Shown here one piece after another: positions 46,239-58,289 of a stretch of 64,000 nt of DNA; the first letter of the stretch is position 1, and each line of letters opens with the position of its first letter. The notes beneath the pieces were generated by a model. The model did no database searches, was not told the origin of the DNA, and saw nothing but the letters and a program-made list of their open reading frames with translations. The stretch covers positions 1,302,001 through 1,366,000 of the forward strand of contig CAWJKG010000002.1 in NCBI GenBank assembly GCA_963843365.1, written 5' to 3'. Origin of the DNA: Bog-473 sp963843365. Lineage in GTDB: Bacteria > Actinomycetota > Acidimicrobiia > Acidimicrobiales > RAAP-2. The position numbers and the translations under genes are program-made.

Positions 46239-47330
46239 CTATGCGGCCAGGGCGGCCAAGCGCACGAAGAGGGACTGGACCAAGAGCGTCTCGTTCGGAT
46301 TGCGCGGCAACGCCTCCGCCGTCTCCGTGATCAGCCCGACCGCCTCCGCGGCGCTGCGGACGTCCTGATCACCCACGGGGACGGGCTGTTGCGCCGCCTG
46401 CACCACGCGACCCCGGTAGGCGCGCGCCAGGACCCCGAGACCCGCCCGCAGGGCGTCGGTACGGAAGCGGCGCTCCTCGCGTTGGTGCTGCTCGACGATC
46501 TCCTTGCGGCCGGGCAGGCCGCGCTCGCCCATCTCCTTGGCCGCCGCGGTCAGGGCCTCGACTTCGCGGGCGTGGGCCTCTCGCAGGGGCTCGACGGCGC
46601 GGTCGGCCGACTCGAGCACGCGCCGCGTCATGCCGGCCGCAGTCATGCCGGAGACGGTGAGCTCCCCCGGCACCGAGGACCACAGCGCCACGCGGGCCGC
46701 CACGTCGGGGTCGTCGACCATGATCCGGGCCCGCTCCGGGTTGCCGCCGGCGCTGTCGGCCACCACCGCCGCCATGTCCGCCGCCACGCCCGATTCCGTG
46801 AGCCACCGTACGAGTTCTTCGCGGGGCACCGGCGGGAACGCCACCTCAATGGAACGGCTGGCGATGGTCACCAGGTCGGGCGTGACGTCGTCGGCGAGGA
46901 GCACGAAGACCGTGTCGCCCGGTGGCTCCTCGAGGGTCTTGAGGAGGACGGGTGCCCGGTCCAGCACGAGATGCACGTCGAGGATGACGATGACCTGGCG
47001 TGCCGCGTGCAGCGGGCGGCGCTGGGCCAGCGTGACGACCTGGCGCAGGGTCTCCTTCGAGACCGAGGCCCCGCTGCGCCGGACGATGTGGAGATCCGGA
47101 TCGGTGCCGGCGAGCGCCGCCCGGCAGGTGGCGCACTCGCCACAGCCGCCTTCCGGGCACAGGAGCGCGGCGGCGAACCCGTGGGCCGCCGCCAGCCCGC
47201 CGTTCCCGGGTGCCCCCCGGAAGAGATAGGCGTGGACCGGGTTGGCCGCGGCGGCGCGCAAGGCCGTGACGGCGGCGTCCTGGGACACCACACCGGCGAA
47301 CAGCGAGGGATTCGGTCTCTCCGCGCTCAC
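46239..47330 (-). CDS. holB: DNA polymerase III subunit delta'
   Basis: Clamp-loader subunit of 363 residues. The N-terminus FAGVVSQDAAVTALRAAAANPVHAYLF is typical, and the zinc module is CPEGGCGECATCRAAL (about residues 50-65). The P-loop equivalent GAPGNGGLAAA has lost the Lys, as expected for delta', which does not hydrolyse ATP. The SRC-like motif is replaced by IASRSIEVAF. GTG 47330 overlaps the tmk stop by 4 bp, and the order topA-tmk-holB is common in actinobacteria. Confidence 0.9.
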   Translation of the reverse strand: MSAERPNPSLFAGVVSQDAAVTALRAAAANPVHAYLFRGAPGNGGLAAAHGFAAALLCPEGGCGECATCRAALAGTDPDLHIVRRSGASVSKETLRQVVTLAQRRPLHAARQVIVILDVHLVLDRAPVLLKTLEEPPGDTVFVLLADDVTPDLVTIASRSIEVAFPPVPREELVRWLTESGVAADMAAVVADSAGGNPERARIMVDDPDVAARVALWSSVPGELTVSGMTAAGMTRRVLESADRAVEPLREAHAREVEALTAAAKEMGERGLPGRKEIVEQHQREERRFRTDALRAGLGVLARAYRGRVVQAAQQPVPVGDQDVRSAAEAVGLITETAEALPRNPNETLLVQSLFVRLAALAA

Positions 47331-47965
47331 CGGCGCCCCGCGGGCGCATCGCCCAGTCGTTCGCGCACGAACGCCACGATACGGGCCGCCAGCGCCGCCA
47401 CCTCCGCCGTCCCGTCCACGACGATCCAGTGCTCCGGGTCCGACGCTGCCTGGGCGAGGAATCCCTGGCGCACCCTGGCGGCAAAGTCCGGCCCGAGGCG
47501 CTCCAGCCGGTCGGCCTTGCTCGGGCCGAGGGCGGCGAGCCGCGCCGCGGCCACTTCGACCGGCACGTCGACGAGGACGGACAGGTCGGCCGCCAACCCG
47601 GCGGTCGCCCAGGCGACGAGCTCGCCCACCTCCGCGACGTCGAGGCCCTGTCCGTACCCCTGGTAGGCGATGGTCGACGCGGTGTAGCGGTCGCTGACCA
47701 CCCATGCCCCGGCGGCGAGGGCAGGCTCCAGGACAAGGGCCACGTGCTCCGCCCGGTCGGCCGCCATCAACAGCGCCTCGGTCCGGGGCGACGGCGGGGA
47801 GGCGTCCGGGGCGAGGAGGAGCTCGCGCAGCCGGGACCCGATCGCAGTGGCGCCCGGCTCGAAGGTCAAGGTCGCCTCGAGGGTCTCGGCCAGGGCCCGG
47901 GCTTGCGTGGACTTGCCGCAGCCGTCGATGCCCTCGAGCGCGATGAGGCGGCCCCGGGGCGGCAT
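47327..47965 (-). CDS. tmk: Thymidylate kinase
   Basis: Phosphorylates dTMP to dTDP. 212 residues with P-loop EGIDGCGKSTQ at residues 10-20, the DR(Y/H) motif SDRYTASTIAYQGYGQGL near 91, and VLVDVPVEVAAARL near 130. The family EPG motif is present (FEPGATAIG). It starts 1 bp after the topA stop and overlaps holB by 4 bp, so the three are one operon. Confidence 0.95.
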   Translation of the reverse strand: MPPRGRLIALEGIDGCGKSTQARALAETLEATLTFEPGATAIGSRLRELLLAPDASPPSPRTEALLMAADRAEHVALVLEPALAAGAWVVSDRYTASTIAYQGYGQGLDVAEVGELVAWATAGLAADLSVLVDVPVEVAAARLAALGPSKADRLERLGPDFAARVRQGFLAQAASDPEHWIVVDGTAEVAALAARIVAFVRERLGDAPAGRR

Positions 47966-47966
47966 G

Positions 47967-50774
47967 TCAGAAGGGTTCGGTCGGTGCTGCCTTCATTGCG
48001 GCGGGGCCGTCCGCATCCAACGACGCGGCCGCCTTCTTGGCGCCCGCCGCCTTCTTCGCCGCCCCGCTCTTCTTGGCCGACTTCTTCGCCGTCGCTTTCT
48101 TCGCGGCGGCCTTCTTCTTGGCGGGCGCCGTCTTCTTCGCCGCCTTCTTCTTCCGTGTCGACGGCCCGGCGGCCCGGCGCTCACCCAGCAGCTCGGACGC
48201 GCGCTCGATGTCGATCGACTCCACCTCGTCACCCTTACGCAAGCTCGCGTTGGTGGTGCCGTCGGTCACGTAGGGGCCGAAGCGGCCGTCCTTGACCACC
48301 ACCGGCAGGTTGGTGCTGGGGTCGGTGCCCAGCTCGCGGAACGGGGCGGCCGCAGCCCGGCCGCGGCGCTGCTTGGGCTGTGCGAACAAGGCCTGCGCCT
48401 CGGGGAGCGTGACCGTCAACAGCTGCTCCTCGCTGCCGAGGCTGCGGGTGTCGGTGCCCCGCTTGAGGTAGGGCCCGAACCGCCCGTTGTGGGCGACGAC
48501 GTCCTCGCCGGTCTCGGGGTCGGTCCCGACGATGCGCGGGATCTGCAACAACTGCAGCGCCTGCTCCAGCGTCAGGCTGGCGGGCTCCATGGACGAGAAG
48601 AGGGATGCGGTGCGCGGCTTCTCGCCACCCTCGACGACCTCGCCCACCTGGACGTAGGGGCCGAAGCGCCCCGCCTTGACCTGCACGTCGAGCCCGCTCT
48701 CGGGGTGGGTGCCGAGCACCCGGTCATTGGACGGCGCGGCCAGGATCTCCTCGGCCCGCTCGATCGTCAGCTCGTCGGGCGCCATGTCGTCGGGGATGGA
48801 GGCGCGCTCCTCGCCGTGCTGGAGGTAGGGCCCGTAGCGGCCCACGCGGGCCACGATCGGCTCCCCGTCGCTGCCGTCGCCGAGCGGGATGGAGTTGATC
48901 TCGCGCGCGTCAATGCCGCTCAGGTGCGCCGCCACCGACGCCTTCAGGCCGACCGCCTCCACCTCGTCCCCGTGCCCGTTGCTGGCGCCCGGCACTGCGT
49001 TGCCGAAGTAGAAGCGGGTCAGCCACGGCAGCGCTTCCTCGCGCCCGGCGGCGATCTCGTCGAGATCGTCCTCCATGGAGGCAGTGAATCCGTAGTCGAC
49101 CAGGTCGGCGAAGTAGCGCTCGAGCAGCCCGACCACGGCGAAGGCGGTGAAGCTCGGGACCAGCGCCGTCCCCTTCTTCCACACGTAGCCCCGGTCGAGG
49201 ATGGTGGCGATGACGCTGGCGTAGGTGGAGGGTCGCCCGACCCCGAGCTCCTCCATGGCCTTGACGAGCGAGGCCTCCGTGTAGCGGGCCGGCGGTTGGG
49301 TGGTGTGCGAACCGGGCTCGAAGGCGCTCCCTTCCACCACGTCGCCCACCGCCAGCGCTGGGAGCACGACCTCGCGATCGGCCAATTCCGCGTCGGGGTC
49401 GTCCTCGCCCTCGACGTAGGCCCGGAGGAACCCCGGGAACGCGATGACGCGTCCGCTGGCCGAGAACTCCGCCTCCTGACCCTGGGCGGGCCCCTCGGGC
49501 ACCGGAGCCGTCAGGCGGATCTGGGCGCTCGTGCCCGTGGCGTCGTTCATCTGGGAGGCGACCGTGCGCTTCCAGATCAGCTCGTACAGGCGGAGCTCGT
49601 CGCCCGACAGCTCGCGCCCGGCCTGGTCGGGTGTCCGGAAGGTCTCGCCCGAAGGCCTGATCGCCTCGTGCGCCTCCTGGGCGTTCTTGACCTTGCGCTC
49701 GTAGCGGCGCGGCGCATCCGGGACATAGGCGTCGCCGTACATCTCGCGGGCCTGGGAACGGGCCGCTGTCAGCGCCTGGTCCGAAAGCGTCGTGGAGTCG
49801 GTGCGCATGTAGGTGATGAAGCCCTGTTCGTACAGGCGCTGGGCCACCTGCATGGCCCGCTGCGCGCTGAAGCGCAGCTTGCGTCCCGCCTCCTGCTGCA
49901 GCGTCGACGTCATGAAGGGCGCTGCGGGCGAGCGCCGGAAGGGTCGCTCGGTGACGCTGCTGACAGTGAAGGAGCGGCCGACCAGCGCGGCGGCGACCGA
50001 CGTCGCCTCTTCCTCCCCGAGCAGCCGGACGTCGCTCTTCCCCGTCCGCTCTCCGTGCTCGTCGAAGTCCTTTCCGGTGGCGATCGTCGCCCCGCCCAGC
50101 CCGACCAGCGCCGCACCGAACCCGGTCGGTGCCGCCGCGTTGGTGAAGGTCCCTTCGACGCCCCACCAGGTCGCCGACCGGAAGCGCATGCGCGCACGCT
50201 CGCGTTCGACCACCATGCGGGTCGCCACGCTCTGCACCCGTCCGGCCGACAGGCGCGGCATCACCTTGCGCCACAACACAGGAGACACCTCGTAGCCGTA
50301 CAGGCGGTCGAGGATGCGGCGCGCCTCCTGGGCGTCCACCAGACGGCGATCGAGCTCGCGCCATTCGTCCACCGCGCGCGCAATGGCCGCCGGCGTGATC
50401 TCGTGGAAGACCATGCGCTTCACCGGCACGGTCGGCGACAGCACCTCGGAGAGATGCCACGCGATCGACTCGCCCTCGCGGTCTTCGTCCGTGGCGAGGT
50501 AGAGCTCGTCGGCGTTCTTCAACAGCTTCTTCAGGTTCGCCACCACCGACTTCTTGGGTGACGACACCACGTAGAGCGGCTTGAACCCGTTGTCCACGTC
50601 CACCCCGAGCCTGGCCCAGGACTCGCCCTTGTAGGCGGCCGGGACCTCGTCCGCGCCGCGGGGCAGGTCGCGGATGTGGCCGATCGACGACTCCACAATG
50701 AAGTCGGGGCCGAGCATGCCGCCGATGGTGCGCGCCTTGGCCGGCGACTCCACAATGACGAGCGCCTTACCCAT
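47967..50774 (-). CDS. topA: DNA topoisomerase I
   Basis: Type IA topoisomerase of 935 residues that relaxes negative supercoils. The Toprim domain is at the N-terminus (LVIVESPAKARTI, ATDEDREGESIAWHL). The strand-passage region has MPRLSAGRVQSVATRMV, and the active-site Tyr is in GFITYMRTDSTTLSDQAL near residue 325. Four C-terminal repeats of the GRFGPYLKRG type follow, then a Lys/Ala-rich tail of about 60 residues (runs of AAKK and KKAAAKK), as in other actinobacterial TopA proteins, where it aids DNA binding. No frameshift in 2.8 kb. Confidence 0.97.
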   Translation of the reverse strand: MGKALVIVESPAKARTIGGMLGPDFIVESSIGHIRDLPRGADEVPAAYKGESWARLGVDVDNGFKPLYVVSSPKKSVVANLKKLLKNADELYLATDEDREGESIAWHLSEVLSPTVPVKRMVFHEITPAAIARAVDEWRELDRRLVDAQEARRILDRLYGYEVSPVLWRKVMPRLSAGRVQSVATRMVVERERARMRFRSATWWGVEGTFTNAAAPTGFGAALVGLGGATIATGKDFDEHGERTGKSDVRLLGEEEATSVAAALVGRSFTVSSVTERPFRRSPAAPFMTSTLQQEAGRKLRFSAQRAMQVAQRLYEQGFITYMRTDSTTLSDQALTAARSQAREMYGDAYVPDAPRRYERKVKNAQEAHEAIRPSGETFRTPDQAGRELSGDELRLYELIWKRTVASQMNDATGTSAQIRLTAPVPEGPAQGQEAEFSASGRVIAFPGFLRAYVEGEDDPDAELADREVVLPALAVGDVVEGSAFEPGSHTTQPPARYTEASLVKAMEELGVGRPSTYASVIATILDRGYVWKKGTALVPSFTAFAVVGLLERYFADLVDYGFTASMEDDLDEIAAGREEALPWLTRFYFGNAVPGASNGHGDEVEAVGLKASVAAHLSGIDAREINSIPLGDGSDGEPIVARVGRYGPYLQHGEERASIPDDMAPDELTIERAEEILAAPSNDRVLGTHPESGLDVQVKAGRFGPYVQVGEVVEGGEKPRTASLFSSMEPASLTLEQALQLLQIPRIVGTDPETGEDVVAHNGRFGPYLKRGTDTRSLGSEEQLLTVTLPEAQALFAQPKQRRGRAAAAPFRELGTDPSTNLPVVVKDGRFGPYVTDGTTNASLRKGDEVESIDIERASELLGERRAAGPSTRKKKAAKKTAPAKKKAAAKKATAKKSAKKSGAAKKAAGAKKAAASLDADGPAAMKAAPTEPF

Positions 50775-50914
50775 GGCACACCACGCGGGGCAGCGATTGA
50801 GAGGGGGACGGGGTGGGCATGATCACGTCAGAGTGCGGGTCCGCCACCCCGCTGTCAAGAGCAGGGCGAACGCTCGAGGTGACGGCACACCGATGCGTTA
50901 TGCGTCTGACCAGG

Positions 50915-53242
<2,328 letters not shown>

Positions 53243-53459
53243 TCCCGGTGTGCCCTTTCTGTTCCTGTCCGTCTGCCGGGGCGGGGATGGAGGCGCCCTC
53301 CTCCGTGCGGTACGGCAGCGCTCAGCACCATTGCATTCGATGTCATTGCCCCAGGCCGACGGCGCGCCGGTGAGGCCGCACCCGACGCCGGGCCGGGGGG
53401 GACGTTAGCGACTACCGACCGCATGGGCAATTTCAGATGGATCCGGGGCGCCGGGCGCA

Positions 53460-55910
53460 TCACGCCTCGGCCGGGTCGCTCGAGGCACCCTGCACGAGCT
53501 CGAAGGAGGGGTTGAGCATGGCCGACCGGCGGCCCCACGTCCCCACCATTCCCTCGGCCACCAAGCGGGCGCCGGGCTCGATGCCGGCGATCTTGGGCCG
53601 CCCCTGGAACACCAGGAGCAGGCCACCGGTGCCGTCGCTGAGGACACACTCGAGGTTGGACGTCCCCGCCCGGGGTTGGACCCGCACGGACTTGACCCGC
53701 CCCGCCACCCGGATGCGCTGGCGTGGCACCACCGAGGCGATCGGCGTCGTGGCTCCGGCGCGCTGGGCCAGCGTCTGGTCGGCGGCCAGCACCGCGCCGG
53801 GGCGCTTGGGTCCGTCCCGGCGGCCCGACCTGTCCACCCCGCTGCGCGCCTCGGCGTCGACCGGGGCTCTGTCGCCGGCGCCCCCGAGCCGGGCCCGTTG
53901 GACGGAGCGGCCGTAGGAACGCACCCGTTCGCCGAACTGGCCGCTCACGGCGAAGGGCACGATGGTGGCGCTCACGTGCGGCACCTGACCCAGCACGGCC
54001 GCGATCCTGTCCGCGGTGCGGTCGTGCAGGAAGCGCTGCCAGACCCGGGCGTAGCTGCGGCGAGGCAGCAGCACGGTGCATTCCGTGTCGCCGTCCAGAG
54101 TGGCGTCCGCCACCAGCTCGATGGCCGCGCGCCCCAGCCGGCGATCGGGCACCTCGATGATGTCGAGCGGCAGCCGGCCCAGGCCGAGCCGGCCCCACTC
54201 AGCTTCGAGCTCGCGGGCCGCCTTGGTGTCGATGTCGAAGTGCACGGCGCGCAGGTCATCAGGCGCCAGCGTCCGCGCGTACTGCAGGGCCCGCACCGTC
54301 GCCATGTCGAGGCGGTCGACGAACACGACGACGACGTGGCGGCGCAGGATCGGTTCCTCGCTTGCCTCTGCCACCCCCGTCTCGAGCATGTCGGCCTCCG
54401 TGACGTACTGCCGGTGGAGCCGGATGAGGCCGATGTAGAGGAGCGGCCCCACCACGAAGATGAGCCAGGCGCCCTCCTTGAACTTCGCGACGGCGAAGAT
54501 GAGCACGACGGTGAAGGAGAGGAAGGCCGAAAAGCCGTTGATGACCACGCTGCGGCGCCAGTGCGCTCGCCGGGTCGTCAGGTGGTGCTTGACCATGCCC
54601 GAGCCGGCCATGAAGAACCCGGTGAACACGCCGATGGCGTAGAGCGCCACGAGATCGTTGACCTGCGCCTTGTACACCAGCACCAGCGCCAGGGCGACCC
54701 CCGCCAGCACGAGGATGCCGTTGGAGAAGGCCAGCCGGTGGCCGCGCCGGGTGAGTTGGCGCGGAAGGAAACGGTCGCCCGCCACGAAGCTGGCCAGATA
54801 GGGAAAGCCGTTGAAGCTGGTGTTGCCACCGGTGTAGAGGATCAGCATGGTCGCCAGCTGCACCACGTAGAAGGCGAGGTGCCCGGCCGGGCTGGACCCG
54901 AAGACAGCCTTGACCTCCTGGGAGACCACCGTCGGCGATCCGCCCGCGTAGGGCACGGCATGGGTCCACTTGGCCAGGAGCGTCACCCCGAGCACGAGGA
55001 AGCCCAACGTCGTGCTCATCACCACCAGTGTCTGGCGCGCGTTCTTCGCCTCCGGCTTCTGGAAACTGCTCACACCGTTGGAGATGGCTTCGAGACCCGT
55101 GAGCGACGAACCACCGTTGGCGAAGGAGCGCAGCAGCGAGATGAAGGCGAGCCCCATGAGCCAGCCCTCGCCGGGCGTGCCGATCTTGCCTCCGTAGACC
55201 TCGCTGGCGGGCGGCAGCGGGATCTGGTGCAGCGTGCCCAAGACCTCCCGCACGAGGCCGACGATGATCACTGACACCAGGCTGAAGATGAAGAAGTAGG
55301 TGGGAATGGCGAAATAACTCCCCGCCTCGCGTATGCCACGCAGGTTGCCGTAGAGGAGCAGCAGGACCACACCTACGGTGATGGCGACGGTCGATGTCGT
55401 GCCGCGCAGGGCGGGCACGGCGCTGGTCAGCGCGGCGGTGCCCGCCGAGGTCTGCACCGCCACCGTCACCGTGTAGTCGATGAGGAGGGCCACGGCGGCG
55501 ATCTGCGCCACCTTCGGCCCGAAGTTGTCCCGGGCCACCACATAGGAGCCGCCGGCCTTGGTGTAGAGCTGGATCACCTCCAGGTACGAGAGGGTGACGA
55601 AGAAGAGGACGCCGAGGATCGCCAGTGTGATGGGCACCACCAGGGTGAAGGCGGCGAGGCCCACGAAGGGGACGAGCTGGGTCAGCATCTCCTCGGTGCC
55701 GTAGGCCGAGGAGGAGATGCAGTCGGGCGACAGGACGCCGAGGGCGATCGTCTTGCTGAGGCGCTCCGTGGCCAGCTGCTCGGTGACGAGAGGTGGTCCC
55801 AGCAGCTTGTTCTTCAAGCGGTAGCGACGGGTCTCGGGAATGGACTCCGCCGCAACGCCGGGCAGGGGGACCGGAGGCGGGGTCGCCGTGGATGGGATCG
55901 CCACGGCCAC
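53460..55910 (-). CDS. APC-superfamily K+/amino-acid permease (KimA/Rv2690c-like) fused to an OB-fold domain
   Basis: An 816-residue protein. Residues about 45-500 form twelve helices of an APC permease (PDCISSSAYGTEEML, TKAGGSYVVARDNFG, GGNTSFNGFPYLASFVAGDRFLPRQ), followed by a cytosolic domain of about 150 residues as in KimA-type K+ importers. From about residue 735 an OB-fold begins: RIRVAGRVKSVRVQPRAG, LECVLSDGTGGLLLVFQGR, IAGIEPGARLVAEGMVG. In M. tuberculosis, Rv2690c, ceoB, ceoC and an OB-fold protein (Rv2694c) are neighbours; here the last appears fused. The true start may be GTG 55904, which is 6 nt after TACTCT. Confidence 0.82.
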   Translation of the reverse strand: MAVAIPSTATPPPVPLPGVAAESIPETRRYRLKNKLLGPPLVTEQLATERLSKTIALGVLSPDCISSSAYGTEEMLTQLVPFVGLAAFTLVVPITLAILGVLFFVTLSYLEVIQLYTKAGGSYVVARDNFGPKVAQIAAVALLIDYTVTVAVQTSAGTAALTSAVPALRGTTSTVAITVGVVLLLLYGNLRGIREAGSYFAIPTYFFIFSLVSVIIVGLVREVLGTLHQIPLPPASEVYGGKIGTPGEGWLMGLAFISLLRSFANGGSSLTGLEAISNGVSSFQKPEAKNARQTLVVMSTTLGFLVLGVTLLAKWTHAVPYAGGSPTVVSQEVKAVFGSSPAGHLAFYVVQLATMLILYTGGNTSFNGFPYLASFVAGDRFLPRQLTRRGHRLAFSNGILVLAGVALALVLVYKAQVNDLVALYAIGVFTGFFMAGSGMVKHHLTTRRAHWRRSVVINGFSAFLSFTVVLIFAVAKFKEGAWLIFVVGPLLYIGLIRLHRQYVTEADMLETGVAEASEEPILRRHVVVVFVDRLDMATVRALQYARTLAPDDLRAVHFDIDTKAARELEAEWGRLGLGRLPLDIIEVPDRRLGRAAIELVADATLDGDTECTVLLPRRSYARVWQRFLHDRTADRIAAVLGQVPHVSATIVPFAVSGQFGERVRSYGRSVQRARLGGAGDRAPVDAEARSGVDRSGRRDGPKRPGAVLAADQTLAQRAGATTPIASVVPRQRIRVAGRVKSVRVQPRAGTSNLECVLSDGTGGLLLVFQGRPKIAGIEPGARLVAEGMVGTWGRRSAMLNPSFELVQGASSDPAEA

Positions 55911-55981
55911 AGAGTAGAAGCAATCGGGTCAGCCCAACGTGAGCTTTTTGCATGACTGGACCCGGCGTGTTGCACTGTGGC

Positions 55982-56656
55982 GTGCACGTCATCGTCGTCG
56001 GGTGTGGCCGCGTCGGCTCGGGTCTCGCCCTGTCCCTGAGCGCAGAGGGGCACTCGGTGGCGGTTCTGGACAAATCGGCCAAGGCCTTCCGCCGCCTCAA
56101 GGAGTGGGACGGCCCGTGCATCGTGGGTTCGGGGTTCGACCGCGACCACCTCGAGCAGGCGGGCGCCCTCGAAGCCGACGCGCTGGCCGCGGTCACCAGC
56201 GGAGACAACACGAACATCCTCACGGTGCGCATTGCGCGGGAGACCTACAAGATCCCCAACGTTGTCGCCCGCATTTACGACCCCCGCCGCGCCGAGATCT
56301 ATCAGCGCCTCGGCATCCCGACGGTGGCCACCGTCACGTGGACCATCGACCAGGTTCGCCGGCGGCTGCTGCCCAAGGAGGACGTCGGCGACTGGTCCGA
56401 CGCCACCGGGCGGCTCACCCTGGTGGATCGATCGTTGCCGGAGGACTGGGCCGGGCGCCCACTCTCCGAGATGGAGCAACCCGGCCGCCTCAGCCTCGTC
56501 TCGGTCACACGCGCGGGGGTGCCGCGGCTCGATGCACGCGACCTGGTGGGCCAGGAGGGTGACGTCCTGCACATCGCGGTGATCGACGACGCCCTGCGCG
56601 AGTTCGACGAGCTGCTGGCGCGCACCAAGGGCACGAGGCAGGAAGGCGCACAATGA
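55982..56656 (+). CDS. ceoB: TrkA-type K+ uptake regulatory protein CeoB
   Basis: A peripheral NAD-binding regulator of K+ uptake, about 224 residues. The Rossmann loop VHVIVVGCGRVGSGLALSL begins at the chosen GTG 55982; an ATG 30 bp upstream would add ten non-conserved residues. SGDNTNILTVRIARETY, VVARIYDPRRAEIYQRLGIPTVATV and a C-terminal TrkA-C-like half follow. It is divergent from the permease and overlaps the next trkA gene by 4 bp. I recall this order from mycobacteria. Confidence 0.88.
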   Translation: MHVIVVGCGRVGSGLALSLSAEGHSVAVLDKSAKAFRRLKEWDGPCIVGSGFDRDHLEQAGALEADALAAVTSGDNTNILTVRIARETYKIPNVVARIYDPRRAEIYQRLGIPTVATVTWTIDQVRRRLLPKEDVGDWSDATGRLTLVDRSLPEDWAGRPLSEMEQPGRLSLVSVTRAGVPRLDARDLVGQEGDVLHIAVIDDALREFDELLARTKGTRQEGAQ

Positions 56657-57324
56657 AGGTCGCCATCGCGGGAGCGGGCAGCGTCGGCACCGCCATCGCG
56701 TCGGACCTGCATGCCAACGGCCACGACGTCCTGGTCCTGGAACAGGATCCCGAACTGGTGGAGCGCCTGCGGCCGAGCCTCGACATCACGTGGATTGCGG
56801 CCGATGCCTGTGAGGTCTCCTCCCTCGACCGTGCCGGCCTGGCCACGGTCGACGTGGTCGTGGCGGCGACGGGTGACGACGAGGACAATCTCGTCATCTC
56901 GCTCCTGGCCAAGCAGGAGTTCGCCGTGCCGCGGGTCGTGGCGCGGGTCAACCACCCCAAGAATCAATGGCTCTTCAACGAGAGCTGGGGTGTGGACGTC
57001 TCGGTATCGACGCCACAGCTCCTCACCGCCCTCGTGGAGGAAGCGGTATCGGTCGGCTCGCTGGTCAGGCTGCTCCAGTTCAAGGGCGGCGTGGCCCACC
57101 TGGTCGAGATCACCCTGGCCGAGGACTCGCCCGCGAACGACAAGGCGATCGCCGACCTCGCCTTCCCGCGCGATGGCGTCGTCGTGGCAGTGGTCCGGGC
57201 CGACCGACTCATCGTGCCCCGAGGGGACACGACCCTGCAGTCCGGCGACGAGGTGCTCGTATTGGTGACGGCAGACGCCGAGGATGCCGTGCACGCGCTG
57301 TTCATCGCCGAACAACAGCTCTGA
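56653..57324 (+). CDS. ceoC: TrkA-type K+ uptake regulatory protein CeoC
   Basis: A 223-residue partner of CeoB. An RCK N-domain binds NAD(H) (MKVAIAGAGSVGTAIASDL; acidic end of strand 2 in VLVLEQDPELVERL; ATGDDEDNLVISLLAKQEF; RVNHPKNQWLFNESWGVD). A TrkA-C domain covers about residues 140-220 (DSPANDKAIADLAFPRDGVVVAVVR). ATG 56653 overlaps the ceoB stop. No TrkH/KtrB pore gene is visible here, so the pair probably acts on the divergent permease or an unlinked channel. Confidence 0.9.
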   Translation: MKVAIAGAGSVGTAIASDLHANGHDVLVLEQDPELVERLRPSLDITWIAADACEVSSLDRAGLATVDVVVAATGDDEDNLVISLLAKQEFAVPRVVARVNHPKNQWLFNESWGVDVSVSTPQLLTALVEEAVSVGSLVRLLQFKGGVAHLVEITLAEDSPANDKAIADLAFPRDGVVVAVVRADRLIVPRGDTTLQSGDEVLVLVTADAEDAVHALFIAEQQL

Positions 57325-57464
57325 CGCCCCGGGCAGAAGGCAGCCGCAACCATCCGGCAACCCCCGCTCCACCCCAGTTCACGGGCACCAAACGTTCACG
57401 CACTCGTCTTCGAGTTGTCACGGCCGCTCAAGATGCAGGTCCCGTCGCCCGTAGCATTAAGAGT

Positions 57465-58268
57465 ATGGAGGCGGCCTTCTTCGACTTGGACAAGACGGTC
57501 ATAGACCGGGCCTCCATCGCCGCGTTCGGGCGGCCGTTCCTCAAGGGAGGGCTGATCAACCGGCGGATGGTGGCGCGGGCGGCCATGTCGCAACTCATCT
57601 ATCTCTACTTCGGCGCGGACGAGGAGCGGCTGGTCCGGGTGCGCGAGTCGATGCTGGCGTTGACCAAGGGGTGGGACCGGGCCCAGGTGCGCCAGATCGT
57701 GCGCGAGACCATGCTCCAGACGATGGAGCCGATCATGTACGCCGAGGCGCTCGAACTCATGGAGCTGCACCGCGCCGCCGGGCACCGCGTCTACCTCGTC
57801 TCCGCGTCGCCCGAGGAGATCGTCCTGCCCCTCGCCGACCTGCTCGGCGTGGACGGGGCCATCTGCTCACGGGGCGAGGTCGACGAACTGGGGTGCTACA
57901 CCGGCCGGATGGCCTTCTACGCCTACGGCGAATCGAAAGCCACTGCGATGCGGGAGATGGCGGCGCGCACCGGCCTCGACCTCGCTGCCAGCAGCGCCTA
58001 CTCCGACTCGGGAACCGATCTGCCGATGCTCGAGGCGGTCGGCCGCCCGGTTGCGGTCAACCCGGACCGCGCGCTGGCCAAGATCGCGCGTGAGCGCGGC
58101 TGGGAGGTGCGGAACTTCACGAAGCCCATCCGCATGCGCGACCGCGTCGGCCGGACCACGCCGGTGCTGACCACGAGCCTGGCCGTTGCCGGCGCGGCAC
58201 TCATTTTGTGGCGGCGCGGGCTACGGGGACGTCACGCCGCGGCCAGGCCGGCCGGGCGCGTCGCCTGA
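57465..58268 (+). CDS. HAD-IB family phosphatase, membrane-anchored
   Basis: A 267-residue HAD-superfamily hydrolase of subfamily IB (SerB/phosphatidylglycerophosphate-phosphatase-like). The nucleophile motif FFDLDKTVIDRAS is at residues 5-17, motif II is VYLVSASPEEI near 111, and motif III with Lys and Asp pairs is ESKATAMREMA and YSDSGTDLPMLEAVG near 182. The C-terminus has one hydrophobic helix (VLTTSLAVAGAALILW) and a basic tail. The ATG is 7 nt after TAGCAT, with no ribosome binding site. Substrate unknown; lipid or amino-acid phosphate is possible. Confidence 0.87.
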   Translation: MEAAFFDLDKTVIDRASIAAFGRPFLKGGLINRRMVARAAMSQLIYLYFGADEERLVRVRESMLALTKGWDRAQVRQIVRETMLQTMEPIMYAEALELMELHRAAGHRVYLVSASPEEIVLPLADLLGVDGAICSRGEVDELGCYTGRMAFYAYGESKATAMREMAARTGLDLAASSAYSDSGTDLPMLEAVGRPVAVNPDRALAKIARERGWEVRNFTKPIRMRDRVGRTTPVLTTSLAVAGAALILWRRGLRGRHAAARPAGRVA

Positions 58269-58289
58269 GCGGGCGTCGGGAAGGGATTT

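Noticed and set aside
47847..50561. 904-codon plus-strand frame opposite topA
   Set aside because: Mirror of the topA frame with low-complexity His/Arg/Gly content; topA is unambiguous.
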